Part shown: positions 58,758 through 64,000 of the stretch, piece after piece
Layout: each line of letters starts with the position of its first letter
How positions within the stretch are numbered: position 1 is the first letter of the stretch
NCBI RefSeq assembly: GCF_000367365.1
Contig: NZ_BARF01000055.1
Location: forward strand, 1 to 64,000
Direction: 5' to 3'
DNA length: 64,000 nt
From: Streptomyces prunicolor NBRC 13075
GTDB taxonomy: Bacteria; Actinomycetota; Actinomycetes; Streptomycetales; Streptomycetaceae
Position numbers and translations under genes: made by a program
The notes under the pieces: generated by a model
The model's database searches: none
What the model saw: only the letters and a program-made list of their open reading frames with translations
Told to the model about the DNA's origin: nothing

Positions 58758-59234
58758 TCACTGGTCCTTGATCTTCCAGGGCATCACGACGCCGAACTTC
58801 CAGAGGTAGACGGCGACCAGGGCGATCACGATCACCAGGCCGATCGAGGTCAGGATGATGTTCCGGCGGCGTACGGCGGGGTCGAGCGCGCGCTGTGCCG
58901 CCTCGGTGACCTTGCGTTTCGTCCAGCGGAGCACCAGTTGGGCCCAGACGAACTCGGTCGCCCAGATCGCCATGCCGCCGAAGATCACGACCCAGCCGGG
59001 TCCCGGCAGCGGCAGCATGATGACGCCGGCGACCACGACCGCGAGGCCGAGGACGAAGACGCCGACCTGCCAGCTCAGGTGCAGCGCACGGCGTGCCTTG
59101 ATGAATTCCGGCGCCTTGGAACCGAGCCCTTGCCCGTCCCGCGCCCCGTCCGCTCTCGTCTCGTCGGGCGTCTCACCGGCCGCCCCGTCCGATGCCACGG
59201 CGACCTCGCCCGGTTCGTCACTCCCCGTATTCAT
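58758..59234 (-). CDS. PGPGW-motif membrane protein (TIGR02611 type)
   Basis: This 158-residue protein has an acidic N-terminus (about 1-40), then two close hydrophobic segments with MLPLPGPGWVVIFGGMAIW (about 76-94), the motif that defines this actinobacterial family, and a third segment near the C-terminus (IILTSIGLVIVIALVAVYLW). Function unknown. ATG 59234 is the first good start. It lies just upstream of, and divergent from, ssgB. Confidence 0.85.
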   Translation of the reverse strand: MNTGSDEPGEVAVASDGAAGETPDETRADGARDGQGLGSKAPEFIKARRALHLSWQVGVFVLGLAVVVAGVIMLPLPGPGWVVIFGGMAIWATEFVWAQLVLRWTKRKVTEAAQRALDPAVRRRNIILTSIGLVIVIALVAVYLWKFGVVMPWKIKDQ

Positions 59235-59425
59235 ACGGACAAACCCTACCCGAGGGAAACCAGTCACCGGAATGGCCCCGCAGGGCGATCGAGCTCTCGG
59301 CCGGAAGAGTTACGTAAAGGCACGCAAAACACTCAGAGGGGTTTACAACGGCACCGTAGGTGGCATGTCGATTTCGCCGACGTGCGAATCCCCGAGCGCA
59401 CACTGAGCGAAAGGCCCTGGCGCTT

Positions 59426-59839
59426 ATGAACACCACGGTCAGCTGCGAGCTGCACCTGCGCCTCGTTGTGTCGAGCGAGTCATCCCTGCCTGTCCCCGCA
59501 GGCCTGAGGTACGACACGGCCGACCCCTACGCCGTGCACGCCACCTTCCACACCGGAGCCGAGGAGACCGTCGAGTGGGTGTTCGCCCGCGACCTTCTCG
59601 CGGAGGGCCTCCACCGGCCCACCGGTACCGGCGACGTCCGTGTCTGGCCATCCCGTAGTCACGGTCAGGGCGTCGTCTGCATCGCACTGAGCTCTCCCGA
59701 GGGCGAAGCCCTGCTGGAGGCTCCCGCGCGGGCCCTGGAGTCCTTCCTGAAGCGGACGGACGCCGCCGTGCCACCTGGCACGGAGCATCGGCACTTCGAC
59801 CTGGATCAGGAGCTGTCGCACATCCTGGCGGAGAGCTAA
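59426..59839 (+). CDS. ssgB: Sporulation-specific cell division protein SsgB
   Basis: This 137-residue SsgA-like protein matches, as far as I remember it, the S. coelicolor SsgB sequence throughout (NTTVSCELHLRLVVSSESSL at the start, DLDQELSHILAES at the end). SsgB recruits FtsZ to mark septum sites in aerial hyphae before sporulation and is localised by SsgA. It is the best evidence that this is a Streptomyces. ATG 59426 has AAAGG 11 nt upstream. A strong hairpin follows. It is monocistronic and probably under sporulation-specific control, which the sequence alone does not show. Confidence 0.96.
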   Translation: MNTTVSCELHLRLVVSSESSLPVPAGLRYDTADPYAVHATFHTGAEETVEWVFARDLLAEGLHRPTGTGDVRVWPSRSHGQGVVCIALSSPEGEALLEAPARALESFLKRTDAAVPPGTEHRHFDLDQELSHILAES

Positions 59840-59917
59840 CGCGAGGTCCCACCAAGCCGCCCGGCGCCGTCCGAACTCGGGGAGACGGCTCGGGCACAGA
59901 CAACCGCATAGGGCATA

Positions 59918-59961
59918 CACCGGCGCCGTCGCCGCGATTCGTCGCGGGGGCGGCGCCGGTG
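59918..59961. terminator. Terminator after ssgB
   Basis: The outer 11-bp perfect stem CACCGGCGCCG/CGGCGCCGGTG and inner CGCGA-TTCG-TCGCG pairs are 78 bp after the stop. Confidence 0.7.
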
Positions 59962-60161
59962 CGTGTGGCACCCGGTCGCGCGACCTTCCGTGCTCCCGGC
60001 CGCGCGACGCTCCGTGACCCCGTCCATGAGCGGTCTCCGCGCTCCGGGGAACCGTGCGGGGCGCGATGCCGTTCATAGAGGCATGGGGCCCCTCCGGGAA
60101 GCCACTACCATCGGCCAGCATCGGCGGGCGCCCGCCCGACCCCCAGGCCAGGGAGCGAAAC

Positions 60162-60722
60162 GTGCTGATCACCCACGACACCCGGTGCGCCCTCGACACC
60201 GTGGTCGATCTGGTGAACACCGCACCGGAGGACGCCGCGGCGCCGGACGGACTGCAGGATGTCGCGCTGCTCGCGGATTTCGTACGAAACCACGAGATCA
60301 GCGATGTCGGGGTGCTGTCGGAGTTCGACCTCTCCGCCGTGCGCAAGATCCGCGGCCGGTTCACTGCGGTCTTCTCGGCCCCGGACCCCCGGACCGCCGC
60401 CGGACTGATCAACGACCTGGTCGCCGCCGCGGGCACCACACCCCGGCTCACGGACCACGACGGCTACGACTGGCATGTGCACTACTTCGCGCCCGGCGCC
60501 TCGGTCGCCGACCATCTCGCCGCCGACTGCGGGATGGCGCTTGCCTTCTTCGTGGTGGCCGGCGAGGAGGAGCGGCTGCGCCGCTGCGAGGCCCCCGACT
60601 GCCGACGCGCCTTCGTCGACCTCTCCAGGAACCGCTCCCGCAGGTACTGCGACAGCCGGACCTGCGGGAACCGGCTGCATGTGGCCGCGTACCGGGCGCG
60701 GCGCAAGGAAGCGGCGGGCTGA
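60162..60722 (+). CDS. CGNR zinc-finger protein (ABATE domain)
   Basis: This 186-residue protein has an N-terminal ABATE-like part (TRCALDTVVDLVNTAPEDAA) and a C-terminal treble-clef finger with C-x4-C (CEAPDC), a later Cys (YCDSRTC) and the name-giving CGNRLHVAAYRARRK. It is thought to be a transcriptional regulator. GTG 60162 is chosen because GGGAG lies 6 nt before it and homologues start here. The open frame from 60054 has no similarity. It stands alone after ssgB. Confidence 0.88.
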   Translation: MLITHDTRCALDTVVDLVNTAPEDAAAPDGLQDVALLADFVRNHEISDVGVLSEFDLSAVRKIRGRFTAVFSAPDPRTAAGLINDLVAAAGTTPRLTDHDGYDWHVHYFAPGASVADHLAADCGMALAFFVVAGEEERLRRCEAPDCRRAFVDLSRNRSRRYCDSRTCGNRLHVAAYRARRKEAAG

Positions 60723-60805
60723 CGCGCAGCACGGCCCGGCAGGGCGCGAAGGGATCGATGAGTTCGTGGCCCCCGGCGGGTGACGTCGGGGACCACGAGT
60801 ACAGC

Positions 60806-60958
60806 TCACAGCATCAGCAGGTCGTGCAGCGAGGCCATGAGCAGCAGACACCCGATCACCGCAAGGAAGATCATCAGCGGTGGCTGGGAAAGGGCGAAAA
60901 GGCACCCGCGCGGCTCGTCCTTCGGCGGCGCGGCGTCGCTCTGTGTCGTGTCCAGCAT
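60806..60958 (-). CDS. Small (50-residue) membrane protein
   Basis: MLDTTQSDAAPPKDEPRG is followed by a hydrophobic stretch (LSQPPLMIFLAVIGCLLLMA) and SLHDLLML. The order of polar, proline-rich N-terminus and one helix is typical of small Streptomyces membrane proteins. Initiation at ATG 60958 is plausible although only GCGAG precedes it. It is convergent with the CGNR gene and was not obvious because of its size. Function unknown. Confidence 0.6.
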   Translation of the reverse strand: MLDTTQSDAAPPKDEPRGCLFALSQPPLMIFLAVIGCLLLMASLHDLLML

Positions 60959-61136
60959 CTCGCGGCGATGATGACGCAGCGGGGACCCTCGGCGCGATCA
61001 ACACGCCCGGTATGAGCGGGAGTTCGCCGAATTCCGTGATGTCCGTTTCGGGTCGCGTCGAGTCCTGAACGCTTACCGGCCGACCTGGCTCACTCTGTGT
61101 CGTTTCAGTCGCGGTCCGTTCCGGCCGTCATATTCC

Positions 61137-61255
61137 GTGCCCCTTCAGACGCCGTGCCCCTTCAGACGCCGCGCCCCTTCAGACGCCGAGCATCTTCAGA
61201 CGCCGAGCATCTTCATCCGCCGAGCGTCTTCATATGCCGTGCTTCTTCAGGATGG
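61137..61255. repeat. 17-bp tandem repeat array over the 3' end of a gene
   Basis: Seven 17-bp units in register: GTGCCCCTTCAGACGCC twice, then GCGCCCCTTCAGACGCC, GAGCATCTTCAGACGCC, GAGCATCTTCATCCGCC, GAGCGTCTTCATATGCC and GTGCTTCTTCAGGATGG. The last two cover the final codons (LKKHGI) of the 61230-61679 gene. The rest run past its stop. Confidence 0.9.
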
Positions 61256-61679
61256 CCTCGATGTCGCTGAAGTCGTCCCCGCTCTGCGCGCGGGGCGCTG
61301 CCGCCGGCCGGGTCGCCGGGCGCTTGGCCGGTCCCAGGGAGGGGGCAGAGGCGGCCGGAGCCACCGCGTCGGCCTGCGTGGAGTCACGGGCCGCCTTGCG
61401 TTCCTTGCGGGTGCCGCCACCGCCACGACGGCGCTCCACGGCCCGCGTGCCCGTGAAGAGCAGCCAGGCGCCGCCCAGCACCACGAAGCCCGCCCAGGCC
61501 GTAGGGCTGAACGCGGTGTCGGCCGCCCAGCCGACGACCCCGGTCATCACCAGGCCGACCGGCACCAGCGAGTACGCGGCGATCCGGGCGGCGGAGAGAA
61601 AACGCTTGCGGTACGCCGTGACCGCCGCGATGCCCAGGCCGGCCGCGGAAACGGCGGAACAGACGGTCTCGGCAATCAT
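61230..61679 (-). CDS. Hypothetical membrane protein with conserved C-terminal IEAILKKHGI
   Basis: This 149-residue protein has an N-terminal segment (MIAETVCSAVSAAGLGIAAV), one or two further hydrophobic segments (AYSLVPVGLVMTGVVGWAA; AWAGFVVLGGAWLLFTG), a basic, Ala/Pro-rich linker and a C-terminal acidic-then-basic short helix (DDFSDIEAILKKHGI). No known function. ATG 61679 has TGGAGG 5 nt upstream, so the frame to 61751 is not used. Its 3' end continues into a tandem array of copies of the terminal codons. Confidence 0.8.
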   Translation of the reverse strand: MIAETVCSAVSAAGLGIAAVTAYRKRFLSAARIAAYSLVPVGLVMTGVVGWAADTAFSPTAWAGFVVLGGAWLLFTGTRAVERRRGGGGTRKERKAARDSTQADAVAPAASAPSLGPAKRPATRPAAAPRAQSGDDFSDIEAILKKHGI

Positions 61680-61903
61680 CCGGTCCTCCAGGCGTCGTTC
61701 GGGTCGGGCAGCATGCGGTCGATCGGGCAGCGCGCACTTCGTCCCTTCCATCCTGCACCGTCCGGTACCCGGGATGCCATGCCCCGGTCGGACATCAGGG
61801 ACATCTCCGGGTCGCGTCCTCCGCAGGTGCCGGTCGGCGTCGTACGCATGCGGCCTCCGGTCCCCGGTTGGGGCGGCGCGGCCGGGGCTGGGAGACTGGT
61901 CCC

Positions 61904-62419
61904 ATGAGTGACCTCCCCACCGTGCGCACCCCCGTCCTCGACGTCTGGTGCGAGCTCCAGTGCCCGGACTGCGCCACCGCCCTGGACGATGTACGCGCCC
62001 TGCGGGCCCGCTACGGAGACCGGCTGGAGGTGCGGCTGCGGCACTTCCCGCTGGAGAAGCACAAGCACGCCTTCGCTGCCGCGCAGGCCGCCGAGGAGGC
62101 CGTGGAACAGGGCCGGGGCTGGGACTACATCGAGGCCGTGCTCGGCCGGGTCGCCGAACTGGACCGTAAGGGAGAACCCTTCCTGGTCGAAGTGGCCGCC
62201 GAACTCGGTCTGGACGCCGAGGAGTTCGACACCGCGCTGATCGACGGCCGGCACATCCTGATCGTCGACGCCGACCAGGCCGAGGGCAAGGCCATCGGCG
62301 TCACCGGCACCCCGACGTACGTCATCGGCGGCGAACTCCTCGACGGCGGCAAGAGCCAGGACGGACTCCGTGCCCGCGTCGAGGAAATCGCCGACCGACT
62401 GCTCGCCGGAGCCGAGTGA
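61904..62419 (+). CDS. DsbA-family thioredoxin-fold protein
   Basis: This 171-residue cytoplasmic protein (no signal) has the thioredoxin fold N-terminal strand, redox-type CPDC (about 20-23) and, near the end, GVTGTPTYVIGG with the cis-proline loop. It is of the DsbA/FrnE type and may be a thiol oxidoreductase or isomerase with unknown partner. ATG 61904 is just before the domain. It is followed by a convergent acetyltransferase gene 28 bp away. Confidence 0.88.
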   Translation: MSDLPTVRTPVLDVWCELQCPDCATALDDVRALRARYGDRLEVRLRHFPLEKHKHAFAAAQAAEEAVEQGRGWDYIEAVLGRVAELDRKGEPFLVEVAAELGLDAEEFDTALIDGRHILIVDADQAEGKAIGVTGTPTYVIGGELLDGGKSQDGLRARVEEIADRLLAGAE

Positions 62420-62447
62420 GCCCCGGGGCAAGCGTCAGAGCAAGGCG

Positions 62448-63272
62448 TCAGAGCAGGCTCTTGTACAGGTGGTAGGTGACCGTCTCGTAGCCGAGTGACT
62501 CGTACAGGCGCTCGGCCGGGGTGTTGCCCGCGAAGACGTTCAGCTTGATGGCCGGCAGGCCGGCGGCGACGGCCTGCGCCTCGGCCAGGAGCATCAGGGA
62601 GCGGCCGTGGCCCCTGCCCCGATGGCGCGCGTCGGACTCGACCTTGTAGACGAAGGCCTTGCCCTCACGGAGGCCGGTCCAGAGCGTGCCCACCGCCGTG
62701 CCCTCGTGCTCCAGGACGTTGAAGAGCATGTCCGCGGTGGCGAGTCCGTCGGGCAGGAAATCGGCGTTGCTCTGGAGGGCCCTGGTCCGGGCCTCGGCCT
62801 CGGGCACCCCGCGCTCGGTCCAGCTCAGGACGAAGTCCTCCGTCCCGAGGTCCTCCCACGGGCCGTACTCCTCCTGGGACATGGACCGCCCCCGGCTCCC
62901 CGCGGGCAGTTCGGGCGCGATGTCGCCGAGGGGCTTCTCCATGTGACGGTTGCGGACGACGTATCCGAGGTTGGTCGCCATCTTGAGCGCCGCCACCGCC
63001 TCCGCGGGCACGGACACCTCGATCCGGTCGCAGCCCCAACCCCGCACCACCTCCTCGGCGGCGAGCGCGGCCACCGTGCCCCGGCCGCGCCGACCGTCCT
63101 GCTCCTCGATGCGCAGGTCCAGGATCTGGGCCACGGAGTCACCGAAGAACGGACTCGTTCCGAGGTGTATCGCGCCGACGGGACGGCTGTTCACACACAC
63201 CTGGTAGCGGCGTGAACGCGTCCCGTCGGCCTCGCGCTGAAGCGGCTCGGTCGGCCGCAGAGTCGTGGTCAT
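62448..63272 (-). CDS. Tandem GNAT-family N-acetyltransferase
   Basis: This 274-residue protein has two GNAT domains. The N-terminal one (about 20-115) is weaker; its cofactor loop is near QDGRRGRGTVAALAAEEV. The C-terminal one (about 130-274) has VESDARHRGRGHGRSLMLLA, the full acetyl-CoA R/Q-x-x-G-x-G/A pattern, and NVFAGNTPAERLYESLGY. Substrate unknown. ATG 63272 is taken; a TTG directly precedes it. It is convergent with the DsbA-like gene. Confidence 0.88.
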   Translation of the reverse strand: MTTTLRPTEPLQREADGTRSRRYQVCVNSRPVGAIHLGTSPFFGDSVAQILDLRIEEQDGRRGRGTVAALAAEEVVRGWGCDRIEVSVPAEAVAALKMATNLGYVVRNRHMEKPLGDIAPELPAGSRGRSMSQEEYGPWEDLGTEDFVLSWTERGVPEAEARTRALQSNADFLPDGLATADMLFNVLEHEGTAVGTLWTGLREGKAFVYKVESDARHRGRGHGRSLMLLAEAQAVAAGLPAIKLNVFAGNTPAERLYESLGYETVTYHLYKSLL

Positions 63273-63338
63273 CAACTGTGTTCTACCCGACCTGGAGCCC
63301 CAGGTCAGCCCAATAAATAGGGCTGTTCAATACGGCTG

Positions 63339-64000
63339 CTACGGATCGAGGTCGTCGCCCGACCGCTCGTCGAACACACGCATGGCCTTGGTCGTCACCG
63401 GGCCTGCCGCGCCCGGGAGTTGACGTTCGTCGACCAGGTGGACGGCCTGTACGTCCCGCAGCGACGACGTCAGGAAGACCTCGTCGGCGCGCTCCAGAAC
63501 GTCCAGCGGCAGGTCGGTCTCCTTGGCGCCGGTCCACTCGACGGTCAGGGCGCGGGTGATGCCGGCGAGACAGCCGGAGGCGACCGGCGGGGTGTGGATC
63601 TCGCCCTCCAGGACGACGAAGACGTTCGACCCGGTGCCCTCGCAGAGTTGGCCGACCGTGTTGGCGAACAGGGCCTCGGAGGCGCCGTGTTGGCGGGCGC
63701 GGGCGAGGGCGACGACGTTCTCGGCGTACGAGGTGGTCTTGAGGCCGGTGAGGGCGCCGCGTTCGTTGCGGGTCCAGGGGACCGTGACGGCGGCCGTGGA
63801 GTCGGGGCGGCGCTTCGACTCGCCGAGGGCGACCACGAGGGTCGGGGGGTGTTCGCCGCGGTCGGAGCCGAGGGGGCCGTGGCCGCCGGTGTACGTGATG
63901 CGGATTCGGCCGAGCGGCGTCGGGTTGGCGGCGAGGACGGCCGCGCAGCCGCGGCGGACCTCGTCGAGGTCGGGGTCGGGCAGCCCGAGGCCGCGCGCGG
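63339..64000 (-). CDS. Class IV aminotransferase / aminodeoxychorismate lyase-like protein, partial (cut by window end)
   Basis: At least 219 codons on the minus strand run to the window end without a stop (the visible N-terminal part includes TPLGRIRITYTGGHGPLGSD). Conserved fold IV PLP segments are GLKTTSYAENVVALARAR (the lysine is in this region), GQLCEGTGSNVFVVLEG and PPVASGCLAGITR. These fit D-amino acid aminotransferase, branched-chain aminotransferase or PabC lyase. The true substrate cannot be told. The N-terminus is missing. It lies 66 bp upstream of the GNAT gene on the same strand. Confidence 0.85.
   Translation of the reverse strand, partial: ARGLGLPDPDLDEVRRGCAAVLAANPTPLGRIRITYTGGHGPLGSDRGEHPPTLVVALGESKRRPDSTAAVTVPWTRNERGALTGLKTTSYAENVVALARARQHGASEALFANTVGQLCEGTGSNVFVVLEGEIHTPPVASGCLAGITRALTVEWTGAKETDLPLDVLERADEVFLTSSLRDVQAVHLVDERQLPGAAGPVTTKAMRVFDERSGDDLDP

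Noticed and set aside
1..64000. CRISPR arrays, rRNA genes or insertion sequences with transposases
   Set aside because: No regularly spaced repeats with unique spacers, no rRNA sequence and no transposase motif were seen on either strand.

Overview
The window is chromosomal DNA of a Streptomyces. The evidence is a near-70% G+C backbone (42 of 60 bases in the sampled line 5641-5700), frequent GTG starts, a gene for the sporulation protein SsgB (59426-59839) that matches the S. coelicolor protein I remember, the relA/apt/secF/secD/yajC/ruvBAC/yebC/pdxTS and pimA/acyltransferase/pgsA/HIT/thrS gene orders, and a common Streptomyces intergenic repeat.

Layout. (1) 1-25450 is a conserved housekeeping block: the start of relA, purine salvage (apt), the Sec accessory proteins SecDF-YajC, the RuvABC resolvasome, a YebC regulator, PLP synthase PdxST, phosphatidylinositol mannoside synthesis, a variant EF-G, a HIT protein, a potassium channel, ThrRS, a DnaQ-like exonuclease and a DUF2207 membrane protein. 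(2) 25455-48623 is an integrated mobile element of about 23.2 kb, flanked by a 9-bp direct repeat and inserted at the 3' end of a tRNA-Val(CAC) gene. Its right end holds a large serine recombinase, a replication-relaxation protein, a HerA/TraG-like DNA-transfer ATPase, an MT-A70 methyltransferase and a run of tiny overlapping genes. Its cargo holds two conflict-type modules (a metallo-beta-lactamase protein with a membrane partner, and a HEPN/RES NAD-degrading-type protein). It also holds an AT-richer block (30956-35073) whose pilin-like protein and HTH-methyltransferase resemble proteins of Saccharibacteria-type organisms more than Streptomyces, and a regulator set (XRE-TPR, anti-sigma-type ATPase). 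(3) 48690-64000 returns to chromosome: a large multi-spanning membrane protein, a sugar ABC importer with a rhamnogalacturonan-lyase-like enzyme and a LacI-type operator, a second tRNA-Val(CAC), ssgB, and assorted small genes up to a class IV aminotransferase cut by the window end.

Most notable observation. The recombinase reading frame crosses the attachment core. In the integrated state its last codons are tRNA-Val sequence read antisense. The same frame continues at the other end of the element, starting in the other copy of the core, as a 145-residue tandem helix-turn-helix ORF with its own terminator. Excision would therefore rejoin them into one recombinase of about 732 residues with a C-terminal DNA-binding tail, so integration should swap the C-terminus of the enzyme. 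The predicted circle junction shows inverted-repeat arms symmetric about the core (14 of 22 positions matching), as expected for a serine-integrase attP. A hairpin inside the recombinase gene lies just downstream of the captured tRNA and could replace the terminator that was displaced 23 kb away.
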